Of a stretch of 64,000 nucleotides of DNA, positions 1 to 11,429 are shown piece after piece; the first letter of the stretch is position 1, and the number at the start of each line of letters is the position of its first letter. The stretch comes from Deroplatys truncata. Taxonomy: Eukaryota; Arthropoda; Insecta; Mantodea; Mantidae. The DNA lies in contig CM060981.1 of the NCBI GenBank assembly GCA_030765065.1, forward strand, positions 229,469,152 through 229,533,151, in the 5' to 3' direction. A program made the translations under genes and the position numbers. The notes below the pieces were generated by a model, which was not told the origin of the DNA, did not search any database, and saw nothing but the letters and a program-made list of their open reading frames with translations.

Positions 1-19
1 ATGCGACAAGATTATCCAT

Positions 20-245
20 ATAATTCTCCTATCCAAACTATACTTTACATGCAAAACGTTTCGAAATGTTTTATCTTCTCAAAATCAGCTCTACGATTTT
101 GGTTATAATACCATTTATTTAGGATCTTGCTGATAAATAAAATGTGTATCTTGAATATCTTGGAAACAGCCTGTGAAGTCCTTTTCCTTTGGGAGGAGCT
201 TTGTGGTACAGTTTTTAATAACGGTTAAACCATCAAGATAGGCAA
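20..245 (-). repeat. R900 fragment, diverged group B
   Basis: This is a decayed, internal piece of the R900 repeat in reverse orientation. It aligns by eye with the block running from the 'ACGATTTTGRTT' region through 'AAATGTGTATCTTGAAT' to the 'GAAGTCCTTTTC' region seen in other B copies such as 12996-13547 and 25478-26314. Neither end of the repeat is present. Confidence 0.6.
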
Positions 246-464
246 TAACCCTCCAGCTCTTTCTGGGTCAGCCGACATCTCCCCTTCCTTTTGGTTGATA
301 CTCTAATGGAACCTTAGGCAATCTTGAATCTGCCATTCTTTGAACATATTATATCCTTTCATATATTATTCAATTTGCTACTTATTGAGTAGACATTAAG
401 CTTTGCTCTTATGTCTTCATTTCGTATTTGGTCTAACCTTGTGCGTCGCTTTGTTCTTAAAAAA
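246..464. other. Unassigned sequence
   Basis: I recognise no gene or repeat here. The stretch ends in a run of A, directly before an R900 copy. Confidence 0.4.
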
Positions 465-1354
465 TCTGATGTGTTACACTCACATGACTTTCTCTACTCT
501 TGTACAAACTATTTTTACAAACGCTTATTCTCTACCTACTTCATGTTAATCGAGATAAACATTTGCAGACTCTATCTTATTGCTAATTTTCTTATAGATA
601 CAAGGGCAATATAGAAATACAGTAGCCTTTAAGCACATACATATCTCTTAATAGCTGGTTGCTAGGTGCAGCACCATTCCCTTTGCCACAGATTAATACT
701 CTTTGCATATCCAAGACAAAAAAATGAATAACGAATTCCCATTTGAGAAAATAAGTATTGAAAATTTTAAGGGAATGAGAAGCAATATCTCGAAAATGGT
801 TCACTCAACAAAAAAACTGTATATAACATAAATTGTGTATTTTAATGCGATCTACATTTTTTGTGTAGTAAAATGTTGTCTATCTCTTATGGTTTACCAG
901 TTATGCAGTTCACAATGAAGAATACTTTTGGAGACATTCCCAGAAAATTAAAGATATACATTTTATTTATCATAAAAATATCTTAAACATATGATATTTT
1001 AATCAAAATCGTTAGAGCCATTTTTGAGAAAATTAAAATTTTCGAAAAATCTTCGTTGTAAAGGGTAATCTGGGGTGGGGAGATTTTCTTGAAAACCTTC
1101 GTGTCGCATCGCTTAAAGATACTGAACCTAAATACCAAGTTTGGTGTTTATCCGACTCGTTTCTGAGTTATGCTGTTCACAGACAGACACACAGACAGAC
1201 AGACAGACACACACACAGACATGTTTCCAAAAATGTTTTTTTTTTGGATTTAGGTGGTCTCAAAACATGTATTTCCGGTGAAATCTCGCTATGGAATTTT
1301 TGGGTGGCATACAATGCTTCCCCTACTTACTATACGTAGTAGAGAAAGTAAAAA
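465..1354 (+). repeat. R900 full-length copy, group A
   Basis: This is a complete copy of the repeat in what I call forward orientation. It begins TCTGATGTGTTACACTCAC after an A run, followed by ATGACTTTCTCTAC. It ends ACTATACGTAGTAGAGAAAG then TAAAA. A CA/CAGA microsatellite at about 1180-1222 sits at the same internal position as in other copies. Translation in all frames gives short broken stretches only, so I treat it as non-coding. The element class is unknown. Confidence 0.85.
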
Positions 1355-1570
1355 GTTTATCTTTACACTTTTTAATCGGCGTTTCATTGTAATGATCGAT
1401 GTCTCACTTAAATAAAGTAGTGTAGGAACTGCCATTGTTTTATAATACTTTAGCCTTGTTTCATTTCTCAGTGATCTCTTTAAAACACACAGTTTATTTT
1501 CAGTAAGTTTTTCTGTGGCTTCAACAATTTTGAGACATCCGTTATTATTGGTTTGAAATGTTCAATATCC

Positions 1571-2434
1571 TTACTTTCTCTACCATGTACATAGTAGGTA
1601 GAGAAGGTATTGCATTTCATCCAGAAACTCGGTACCAAGATAACACGAAAATACATGTTTTGAGGCCACTAAATCCACAAAAAAGCATTTTAGAAAAGGT
1701 CTGTGTGTATGTGAACAGCATAACTTAAGAGCGAAAAGTCGGATAAGTACCAAACTCGGTATTTAGGTTCAGTACCTTTCAAGGATGCAATACAAAGATT
1801 TTCAAGAAAATCCTTCTACCACAAACTACCCTTTACAGGGAATTTTTTCGAAAATTGTTATTTTCCTAAAACCTGGCGTTAAGGGTCTTGATTAAAATAC
1901 CATATATTAAACATATTTACATGACAAATAAAATTATATGCTGATTCTTGGAATAGCCTTTGAAGCTCTCCTCTTTCGGTAGGAATTTTGTATAATCCTG
2001 TATAACTAATAAACCTGAAGCGATAGACGAAAACGTACTTGAAAAGAAATGTACTTCTCTTGAAAATACACATTTTTTTCCAAACAGCTTCTTATGTGGC
2101 ATCAGCCATTTCCGAGATATCTGTTATTAATGCTCCGAGTTTTCATTACTTGGTCATTTCCTTAAAGTCCTTTCAACATTCAGTTGTTTCTCGCAATTGC
2201 ATGGAAACAGCATGGAATCTTAAGGCAGCGTATAGTGACCAGTTCTTAAACATTTAATTAGCGCTCTTCCGTTTGTATCTATAACGAAATGTGTAATATA
2301 ACCGCTTCTGCGAAGTTTATTTGGATTAAAATGAAGTAGATGGAAAAAAAACTTTAGTAAGAAGAGTTTATGTACCCACTAATAAAGATAGAAGGTGGAG
2401 AATGTTATGTGAATGTATCACATCACATTTTTTA
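1571..2434 (-). repeat. R900 near full-length copy, group B
   Basis: This is a reverse-oriented copy starting TTACTTTCTCTACC and ending with the reversed 5' end, GAATGTATCACATCACATTTT. It belongs to the more diverged group B, which has extra sequence near the 5' end containing ACTAATAAAGATAGA. No coding potential is seen. Confidence 0.75.
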
Positions 2435-2449
2435 AAATTCTATCGCTAT

Positions 2450-2717
2450 TCAGTTGTTTCTCCAGATGTTAGAAAGAGTATATAATTTCTAGGTCGGTAT
2501 ACCGCGTCTAGCTTTAAAAACATTCTACGATCACTATTCTCTTTGTAGGTGTAACGAAATGTGTAGTGAAACTGTTCATGCAAAGCTACATCTAAATTAA
2601 GCTAAAATAGAAGAACACACTTTTGCAAGAATATTTTGTGAGCACTATACAAACATAAACGATAATGCGTAGAGAAAGTCATGTAAATGTAATACATAAG
2701 ATTTTTTATCGAGAACA
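2450..2717 (-). repeat. R900 5'-end fragment, group B
   Basis: Immediately after the previous copy, this repeats its terminal third: CAGTTGTTTCTC, ACGAAATGTGTAGTG and then AGAGAAAGTCATGTAAATG. This makes a partial head-to-tail duplication. It is strongly diverged. Confidence 0.6.
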
Positions 2718-3621
2718 TCGCTTACAACTTACAAAGGCTGCATTATAATTAAATTTTAAACTAAACTACAACTAATTAAATTATTTCCTCATGCAGCAAA
2801 AGTTAAAGATTTCATCTGAAATGTTTTAACCTCAAACGGTACCCCTATTTAAACTTTACCTACTATAGTCCATTTTGTTGGCAAAATTTGTATGTTACAA
2901 ATGTAAATATGCTAAACTTCTACTTCGAGTTAATCCATATAAACGTTTGCACAATTAATGTTTCATTACATTTAAGGATAGGACCTCGATACGTCGATAC
3001 CTTGACACTTTCGATACTCAGCGGTATGTTTAATGCCTTAAGAAGAACCTTAGATACTTTTAAGTTTTACATTATTGAAATTATGCTAGGAAAAAAATGA
3101 AAGGAGTCGAGACTTCACGTGTATCCAAAGGGTTGCTGGGCTATAGTTCTTGATAGACCTTGAATGCGTTTCCTTGGGTGAATAAATGCAGAATTCCTTA
3201 GACTCTTGTCTAAAAAAGTGCAAAACAATGGTGGAAGGAGTAGAGATACCCATGTAATATGCAGCGTAACTTAGTTGTAGATGAAGCTGAAGCACATTTC
3301 TGCAATAGTCTGGCTTGGTATCTCACTTTCAGCTACATATATATCGCGTGATATGGGTTGGTAACTACGCAACCCTGGAGTTTATAGACGATGCGAAATG
3401 CGGGTGCTGACATCGCATTCACCAGCCCGATGATTAGGGCTATGGTGGTGCTCTTGTTAACATGCTCTAGTAGCGCAATGGTTAACATGGTGAAAGCCTG
3501 AAGTTCAAATCACGCCTGCGAATAAATGAGTTTTTTATTCATTTCTGTTCATGTTTCGAGAAGGTTCTAATAAATCACGAATTTGCCTATAAATGCGAAG
3601 TTCCAGCCGTTCATGCTCACT
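2718..3621. other. Unassigned sequence with a weak tRNA-like stretch
   Basis: No gene is recognisable. At about 3462-3530 there is a weak tRNA-like pattern: an A-box-like TAGCGCAATGG and a B-box-like GTTCAAATCAC. It is too imperfect to call a tRNA or a SINE with confidence. The 3' part may belong to the left end of the mariner element that follows. Confidence 0.35.
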
Positions 3622-3806
3622 GTAGAATAATGTTTTCGAATAGAGAGTATCTGGACATGCTGTTAGTATACGGGGAAGCGCAGCAGAATGCAACGGAGGT
3701 ACGTCGTCTATACCAACAGAGGTTTCCACAGGGAACACTTCCTACAGATCACACGTTTTTGCGAGTTGCAAACCGCCTCCTGGAATCAGTGCACAAGACA
3801 CCACAT

Positions 3807-4751
3807 TGTCGCGGTAACTTTCGTGTTATCTTATTTGCTGAGCGCCTGTTATAGTTTTACTATTTTTAACTTTGAGTTCTTTGTCCTCCGGCTAGCTATT
3901 ATTATTCAGTCGAGCAAATCTCTTGAACAGGGTGTGTAAACGGAAAGGAGTTGTTACTAAAAGATAACACTGATAAAATAATTTGTTTTTACACTTTTAT
4001 TGCCGTCACTCTTTATTCATTTCACATAATTACTCTTGATACACACCAGACTGAAACTGTTACATTTTAGAATGTAACTATAATCACTTATTTACCGCAC
4101 ATTATTAATTCGAGTATTTCACATTTTTGTAACTATCTTTACGACGCGAGAGATTCTGTAGAATTGCGCGACGTTTAACCCGTGCATGATTCTGTTGAAC
4201 TGTGCGACGTGTAACGCGTGAATGATCCTGTTGAACTGCGCGACGTTTGCCTTGTGAATTATTCTGTAGAACTGCGTGACGTGTAACCCGCGAATGATTC
4301 TGTTGAACTGTGTGACGTGTAACCCGCCTATGATTCTGTTGGACTGAGCGTTACCCGTCTCTGGCTTCAGAATTTATACTCCCTCACCCCGATATGCCTA
4401 AACATTATAATCGAGCTGCTATTGGTTAATAAAGCGCGCCAACATTAGCGTCTATTTTTATATCCAATCAAAATTACGAACACATATGCTCTAGGGAAGA
4501 TATTCCCTCCATTTCTAAAGAAAAGCGCGCTACTCTGACGTCATTGGTTTGTCTCTTCTAATTGATAAACAACTCACCCCCTCGCTACATTGTTACCCGC
4601 TCCTATTGTCAGTTTCAGTGAGGCTGTGTAAACTTATTTCCTAACAATGCTTATAATTAACAAACATCTCAAATCATTGTCATACAATAATGCTAATTTA
4701 CACTACAATCACTCTGGCATTCACAGTGTTGTGATATAAAATACTGCGTCA
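3807..4751 (-). mobile_element. Solo LTR, family LTR-1, copy a
   Basis: This 945 bp block begins TGTCGCGGTAACTTTCGTG and ends ATACTGCGTCA, giving TG...CA termini. It is flanked by the 4-bp duplication ACAT (3803-3806 and 4752-4755). The same block occurs at 39731-40708 in the same orientation and at 31226-32015 reversed, each with its own 4-bp duplication. In the reverse strand it carries a TATA-like motif and AATAAA, so the sense strand is minus. No internal retroelement sequence remains, as expected after LTR-LTR recombination. The 4-bp duplication suits Ty3/gypsy elements. Confidence 0.88.
4152..4360. repeat. 36-bp tandem repeat inside LTR-1 copy a
   Basis: About 5.5 units of a 36-bp motif run here. 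Each has the form GATTCTGTTGAACTGYGYGA followed by CGTGTAACCCGTGAAT, with unit-to-unit substitutions. The same array has about 6.5 units in the LTR at 39731 and about 1.5 in the LTR at 31226. Unit number accounts for most of the length difference among the three LTRs. Confidence 0.85.
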
Positions 4752-5639
4752 ACATCCACGAGGAGATCACCCTGTCTGTGACCAAGCAACGACGGATCGT
4801 GTGACTATGTCATTCAGCATCCGCACTGTAGCACGAGGGACATTTACAGGCATTTCAATATTAGCCAATCTTCAGCGTGGAGAATACTACATCATGCAAA
4901 GTTTCATCCTCATCTTCAACTACACCAGGAGCTACTGCAGCCGGACCATGGACGGAGAGTGGCGTTCCCTAGGTGGGTCATACGACAAACTGAACAAGAT
5001 CCACACTTTTTGGCAACTGTGTTATTTACAGACGAAGCAGAGTTCCACAACACAGGTCATGTAAATCGCCACAACATGCATTACTGGAGCACTGTAAACC
5101 CACATTGGATGCGAGAGGCGCCTTACAAGTCCACTAGGGTTTCAAAGTTTGGGCTGGTATATACGGTGATCATTTAATAGGCCCGTATTTTTATGATGAC
5201 CAACTCACTGGGTATCGCTATCTCCACTTCCTACAACTCAGCTGCCTACTCTACTGGATGAACTGCCGTTGCAGAACCGACTTAACTAGGTGGTACCAAC
5301 ATGATGGAGCGCCATCTTATTCGGCCCGTCGTATAACGGCTATCTCAATGCTACCTACTCTGAGCGATGGACCGGACGGCATGGACCAATAGGGTGGCCA
5401 GCACACTCACCAGATCTAATCCCATTCGATTTCTTCTTATGGGGTTATCTTAAAGATAACGTGTACCAGGAGCAGCCAATGACCTCGCAGCAGTTCAGGG
5501 AACGCATCATAGTTTATCGTGACATCACGCCGACTATGTTATGCCGGGTTAGGCTGGCGATGAGAAGTTGCATCCGCCGGCATGGTGGCCAGTTCGAACA
5601 CCTACTACAACCACATGGAAGAAACGCGTAAATTGTAAA

Positions 5640-6734
5640 GCTTTATCTGTGTGATGGTCCGGCATGATGTCATAGCCACTGTTAAATGCACTACTTCGGG
5701 AACCAGAGTGGTTCACAATGATCATAATATGGACTTGCAAATCTTATCTAGTCTGTATGTACGTACTGCATTTTGTAAACTCTCAAAACAATCTACTGGC
5801 TTTCTTTCGTATGGAAGAATAGCTTTAAATAGTAAAATATTACTTAATAATGCCTTATATTTGTAATTTATAACTACAATGTTATATGCGTTTATTTATG
5901 ATGTTTGTTAAAGCATATTCTAACAAGTAACAATTTATTTTTTAATGAAATTCACATAATTAAGCCAATGAAGTGAAACGACACTTCCATACCAAACTAT
6001 CACTTCTCGTTAAATTTACTAAACATAGAAAAGTATCTTCAAGTGGTAGTATTTGAACTTGGGACCTCCATCACTGAAAGCTTGAACTTTGAGTGCAATT
6101 CACTGCACGCACAGCGGTGCAAAACCGTCGTTTCGGCCTGAAACTGATAAGACGCGATGCCGTGGGCAGTATTTACGGCATAACCTGTACAACGCCGGGA
6201 CTGTATAACTTCTCAATCCGCAGGCTGAGAAGACTCACCCGGTATAATTTACCTACAGCGGTGACCAAAGTCTATGAATTCAGCAGAAACAAATCAGAAC
6301 TTAAGACGTGATATAAAACAGGACATGGGTATATTTGTTCTTACCTTCGATCTGTTAGTTTGTGTTTAGCAAGTCAAACTTGGGTCACGAGCGCAGCTTA
6401 CGGTATACCGTGCGACTAATTTCCATAATATGGATAGAAAATTCTTTAAAATAAACTTCTGAGCACAAAATATAGTCACATAAAGAGCGAAGATAAGAAA
6501 TAATTATTATTATTTATTAATTAGACTTGTCTAAAAACAGGGGCGCCATAAACTATGGCATTATCAGGATACAAAAATTGCAGCCAGTTGGAAAATGTCA
6601 AACTGGAGCAATTTCGGAATTAGATACAATACAAAATTGGTCACATACATGCGTTTATACACAGAAAGTATTAATAAGAACATAATTCAGTGAATGAGCT
6701 TTATAAAGTGAGTATGACATCGAGTCAGCTTGAG
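5640..6734. other. Unassigned sequence after mariner remnant
   Basis: The first part may include the right end of the mariner element. Around 6040-6110 there is a reversed tRNA-like B-box pattern (TTGAACTTGGGACC), possibly a SINE trace. No coding region is supported. Confidence 0.35.
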
Positions 6735-8650
6735 GTGCATTCAGAGCAGACACAAGGTGACAAGGGCAAATAGGAGACTTGCGCGGGAGCAGGAATTAGA
6801 AGGGCTGAGAATAGAATATATGGAAAGCAGGAAAGTATTAGCAAGACTTATAAAGGAACCTAAGAGAATCACTGGCAATAAGAAGCAATGAATTAGATCA
6901 AATCCCTGGGGGTGAGATACAAAATAATTATCGGACGATTGATAAGCAGGGTGTCCAATGAATTGGCAATGGAGGAGAAAAGGGCCATTGTAAAGGAGTT
7001 ATTCCCATGCATTGGAGGTGTACTGAGAGCAAACCATTCAACTTGGATGAACTGCAGGAGGCAGCGCTTAATATGGAAGTTCGTATGGCGCCGGACCCTG
7101 ATGGTATTCCACCTGAAGCATGAAGAACGCTGTTGAGATAGCTCTACAGTGGCTAAGCTTATTCTATTATTCAAAGGAAGTAAGTCAGCCGAAGAGCCAT
7201 TAGCCTACAGGTCGTTGTGTCTGTTGAACACAACGAGCAATTTGTAAGAGAGACTATTGAGAGCAAGGCTTATAAAGAGTTAGAGCACGGAGAAGGTTTA
7301 TCCTGTCGGCAGTATGCCTTCAGGAAAGGGAGGTCTACAATTCAGGCAATTTGAACAGTAATTAAGGTTAAGGAGGGTATATAAGAGAATTGGGCGGCTG
7401 TCATTACACCGGATATGAAAAACGCCTTTAATTTTGCATCATGGAGTATAATAATTAACGAGTTGCAAAGAAAAACGTATAACAATATTTAATTAATATA
7501 GTAAGGCAGTACTTTCTTGAAAGATATACAAAATTAATACAAAGAGAAGTAATACAGGTAACTGCGGGAGTGCCCCAAGGTTCAGTCCTGGGAACCAAAC
7601 TGGAATATATTGTACGATGGGATATTACAGCTCAGGCATGCATGGTAGGATTTGCTGATGATTTGGCGCTGGCAATAACAGCTATGGATGAACAAGGGCT
7701 AATGTTTAGAGCAAACGAGTCCTTGAGGTATATACATGGATGGATGAGGTCAAATGTCTAGCTTTAGCCCGCATAAAGCTACAGCTGTCATTTTAAAAGG
7801 GCCTGGAAAACGATAAAAAGTTTGTTTATGATCAGCAATAATGCGGTGGTACCCAATAAACCCGTGAGATATTTAGATGTCATGATGAGGAATGGTGGTG
7901 AATTTGGAGAACATGTTAGGGTACTAACCCAGAAGTCTCAGGAGAACGTAGCAGCACTGGGCAGACTGATATCAAATATTGGGGGTCCATGAACCACGAA
8001 AAGACAGATATTACGCGGCACCAGTGTTTTGTGCTGTGCTACGGAAAGAGGTATGCAGGAAGTGCATGGACAAAGCAAAAAGGAGGTTGCTACTGAGAGT
8101 GGTATGTGGGCATCGTACATTTCCACCAGAGCCTGGCAGGTAATTGCAGGGACTATTCCCATAAGTTTGTTAGAGGAGGAAGGAAACTTATAAGTGAGAA
8201 AAGAGTTGGAAGCTCTGTGGAACGAAAGCTGGATATTAAGAAACATATAAAGAAAACATGGTAAAGAAACTACTGAGGTAGGGGGCGGTGGACAAAGAAA
8301 ATTATCCCAGACATCAATATGTCATTGAATTGTAAACATCGACAGGTAGACTACTTCCTGACTCAGGTACTGACAGGTCATGGAAGATTCAAGTACAATG
8401 CAATGAGGATGGGTAAGGCTAACAATGAGAAATGTAAAAACGATACAGTGGAAAATACGTGTTTTTCACTGCTCAAAATGGGAGATGAAAAGAAATGAGG
8501 TCTTTCGAAAACGGTGATTAGTAGTAGAGTAGACAGCTTAGAGGGGGTATTACGGGAAGTCGTGAAACATGGAATGTAGTGAAACCCTTGCAAAAGTAAT
8601 AATGGAGACTAAAGAAATGGACGAAAGAAATCAGTAGGTAGTGATAAAAT
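6735..8650 (+). pseudogene. R1-clade-like non-LTR retrotransposon, decayed ORF2
   Basis: This is the remains of a LINE polyprotein read across several frames. In order, I see a charged linker with RRLAREQELEGLR (about 6755-6800), PDGIPPEA (about 7097-7120), a C-rich stretch resembling RPLCLLNT (about 7208), FRKGRSTIQAI (about 7318-7352), a DMKNAFN-like catalytic A block (about 7413-7435), GVPQGSVLG (about 7567-7593) and the catalytic FADDLALA (about 7650-7675). Downstream are YAAPV (about 8010) and the VLLRVVCGHRTF-type block (about 8085-8125), then the C-terminal region to about 8500. Order and motifs match reverse transcriptases of the R1 group. Many stops and frameshifts make it inactive. 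The upstream endonuclease domain is not visible, so it is also 5' truncated. Confidence 0.8.
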
Positions 8651-8771
8651 AGGCAGCTGTCATTTTGAAGTAATGCCACCAGGAGTTCCAAAAATGGTAA
8701 TAGGAGAGCGTAGCGGTTTTTTAGTTGGTGGAAATCCAACTCGCCAAGCTGGCGTCTTTATAAAACTTTTG

Positions 8772-9040
8772 CACCACCACCGCCTCAGCCGTCGCACCCA
8801 CATTCACCAGCATCATTACTATTACCACCACGTCTCCACCATTACCATTACCACGACCACCGTTACTACCATCACCAACATCATTACCACAACACCATTA
8901 CCATTACCATTACCATTACCATTCCACCATCACCATTACCACCGCCACTATCACTGTCGCTACCAACATTATCATTACCACCCTACCATCACCACAAGCA
9001 TCATCATCATCACCATCACCACCAGCATCTCGTCCTCCAA
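8772..9040 (+). repeat. Imperfect CAC/ACC/ATT-ACC microsatellite
   Basis: This is a long, impure run of CAC, ACC, TCA and ATTACC units, including about five ATTACC repeats at 8890-8925 and a CATCAT run at about 9000. The histidine/threonine-rich reading frame through it (8673-9065) is a by-product of the repeat. Confidence 0.85.
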
Positions 9041-9049
9041 CAACGCTTA

Positions 9050-9319
9050 TCATGCTATCCTCTAGTTCCCCAGGTCGCGGGTTCAAACCTGGCGGAGGAC
9101 ATGGATTTTTTCGGACATAAAAATCCTTAGCATAGCTTCCTTCGGAAGTGAAGTAAATCCAGTGGTCTCGTGTCGTAGATTTACGGCACGTAAAAGAACC
9201 TCAAGCCTGATAGAAAGGATTCTGAGCAAAATTTCCGGTCTTTCAAGTCTAATATAGAATGGGGCGCTAGGAACCACAGTAGTTAACGAGCGTTCATAAA
9301 TAAAACTCAATTTAATTTA
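9050..9319 (+). mobile_element. SINE-V copy 1 (tRNA-derived), 5' truncated
   Basis: A B-box-like GGTCGCGGGTTCAAACC at about 9073 is followed by a body shared with the copies at 16226, 17211 and 32800: CCTTAGCATAGCTTCCTTCG, CGTAAAAGAACCTCAAGCC and ATAAATAAAACTCAATTTAA. The tRNA-like head seen in the copy at 17211-17501 is partly missing here. It sits within the microsatellite, which resumes at 9320. Confidence 0.82.
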
Positions 9320-9382
9320 CCACCATCACTACCACCACCATTACCACCAACAACACTATCACTACCATTACTATCACCACAA
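9320..9382 (+). repeat. CAC/ACC microsatellite, second block
   Basis: The same impure trinucleotide repeat as at 8772-9040 resumes directly after the SINE tail. Either the SINE landed in a pre-existing microsatellite or the repeat expanded on both sides. Confidence 0.75.
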
Positions 9383-10106
9383 CCGTGATATTTATATATA
9401 AATGTTTTCACTATTCTGTTTTTGTTTCAGAAATCAAGTTTTTAATGTTATAGTAATCAATTATATCATATTTTGAGTAAGTGAAAAGTGTAACAAACAC
9501 CATATGCCAGTTTTTTTTAAGTTTCTGTTTCTGTGAGTTTATGTTTAAATTTTCAGCATGATTGGTTACAAACTACATCGTATGGAATACGCAGAATTGT
9601 AGAGAAGATTCATGTGGGTAAAACCCACTGTAAGTAACTATTGGCCCTATGCTCTTAAGTATTTAAATAGTGACTCGGTGAAGCATTAATGGGCTGTGAG
9701 AACAAAAGTAACAGTAATTGATTGAAACCAAAGGTTCAAAACATTTTTGGACATAGATTTTTTTAAAATTTTGACAGCATTTCTGCTATGGGTACCTTTA
9801 AGAGCTATAATATAAATCAGTGAGAAAGTTTTAGGAGAGGTGGAAAATAAAAAAACGGAGTACTATTTAAATAATGGTTAAATCTGTAGGTCTCACAAAG
9901 AGCATGAAGTCTATTTATAGTAACTCTTGCACTCAAGTTTCACAGAAATTCAACGGTATTTCACCGATTTATTGGGAATATGTTACATACTAGGGTGAGG
10001 CCAAAAGATTTCCAGCCAAATATTAAATTTTAATTACTCCAGCATGAACATTGGAGAAGCTACAGAATCAGTAAGAGACCAGGACTTTGAACATTACATT
10101 CCAGTG
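9383..10106. other. Unassigned AT-rich sequence
   Basis: No gene, RNA or repeat is recognised. Confidence 0.35.
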
Positions 10107-10508
10107 CAGGAGTGGAATATTTATATAAAACTACACAGAATTCACATTATTCACATTAACTGTGGTTTATTCAATAAAAACACGCTGCCCCTACATCGCG
10201 CACAAAATAGAATAAAGAAAAAAGAGGCAAGATGCTACACTCACGAGCTTCATTCACACTCTTCACATGCAACCTCACTCACTCGACTCACAAACCAAAG
10301 TGACGATAACACAACACAAAGAAAAGCAGCGCTAACTTATTCCCCCTCTCAACCCTCGTTAGACCCACTAGCTCGGACTGGAGAGCGTCATGCCAAAACG
10401 AACTTCAAACCCAAAGACGAAAGAATTACCCCAACAATGCTGTCGCCAATACGACGCAATAATGTATCTGGTATGACAATAGCTACTAATTACCTAATAC
10501 GCTACAAT
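10107..10508. repeat. Possible LTR-like fragment (family LTR-3)
   Basis: The right part (about 10465-10508) resembles 61027-61077: both carry TCTGGTA, GACAAT and a TAATACGCYACA end followed by ATATA. The segment runs from TGCAGGAGTGG to TACGCTACA, giving TG...CA ends, but I find no convincing target duplication. It could be an LTR or some other repeat. The open frame across it (10044-10514) has no recognisable domain. Confidence 0.3.
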
Positions 10509-10512
10509 ATAT

Positions 10513-11234
10513 AAAATAAGCTAGGAGGTTGTGTTTTCTTTGTGCGCTCTTCTATTGTTTTAAAAAATAAGACTTTAGCAGGCTTGTCAACTTTAAAACG
10601 AACGTGTTTTCGTTCCATAATGAAACTCCAGGAAGAGCTTTTGTTTTGTACGTGAATAAGCCACAGTTAGGATGGCCGAAAGCTTGGGGGAGAAAAATTA
10701 TTATACTTGGTTGACTGCCCTTGAAACTATTAATTACAACCAAGGACGAGGAAGTTTTATGTGTTTAATAAATTTTGTTTTATCCTGGCACATAATACTT
10801 TTAACTGTTATGAATGTATAAATGCTTAAGTTGATAAGGTAAACAAGTCCGTTGGTTATGATCACGCAACTTTTTCTACTCCCTGTCGTATAATGATATT
10901 TGTGCTATAAATCGCTCATATAAGGTTATTTATCTTTCTTATTCCTGTTTAACGTGATAAATGTTAACAGTAGCAGGATCAAAACAGGAGACCAGAACAA
11001 GACTTAAAAGTTAAAAACGAAGTCACTGTATGCTGGACATGTTTTACGTCCACTCACGAGAAACAAATGAAAAGCACTTGAAGGGGTAGTGCTGTGAAAA
11101 TATTACTTTACACAAAGCTTATTTTAATGGTCTTTACTTTCTTCAGGAATGGTTTCTTCATAAAATTTAATGAGAATAAGATTACTTCACACTTTATTTA
11201 ATGAAATTCAATGTATAAATTTCACTGACTATGC
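10513..11234. other. Unassigned AT-rich sequence
   Basis: No feature is recognised. Confidence 0.35.
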
Positions 11235-11428
11235 AGATCTCAACAAAATTAAAATTTTAACGAAAATTATTACAGCCAATTTTGATAAAATAAATAACAA
11301 GCACCTTTCCATGTATAAGGTTATTTCGAGAGGGGAAATTTTTTTGAAATTTTTCACTTGGTATTTATGCAATTTCTCGTTTGAGTTATTTCTTTTCACA
11401 GATATCCAAACAAGCTCCCACACGAATA
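11235..11428 (+). repeat. Decayed R900 fragment, forward
   Basis: Faint similarity to the R900 interior is visible: a CCATGTATAAGG-type block, then TTTTTTGAAATTTTTCACTTGG and TGAGTTATTTCTTTTCACAG. It lies head-on to the reverse copy that starts at 11430. Confidence 0.45.
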
Positions 11429-11429
11429 T

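Larger units (their letters stand above)
3622..5630 (+). pseudogene. Tc1/mariner-type transposase, broken and split by a solo LTR
   Basis: This is a dead transposase gene of the arthropod mariner group with a DUF4817-type N-terminal helix-turn-helix. The first part (about 3630-3800) reads as that domain, including DMLLVYGEAQQNA and LYQQRFPQG. The coding sequence is then interrupted at 3807-4751 by a solo LTR and resumes at about 4756. The catalytic half shows FTDEAEFH (first Asp, about 5025-5050), WYQHDGAPSYSA (second Asp, about 5292-5325) and PFDFFLWGYLK (third Asp retained, about 5423-5455). The C-terminal ends near 5630. These blocks lie in different frames with several stops, so the gene is inactive. 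I could not find its terminal inverted repeats. Known of the family: such enzymes cut and paste DNA at TA sites. Confidence 0.8.

Noticed and set aside
465-1354. R900 as a Helitron
   Set aside because: It starts TC and has a 3' near-palindrome, but lacks the CTRR end and copies finish in an A run. Kept only as a hypothesis in the findings.
8673-9065. 130-codon His/Thr-rich open frame
   Set aside because: It is translation of an impure CAC/ACC microsatellite, ends in a SINE, and has no domain.
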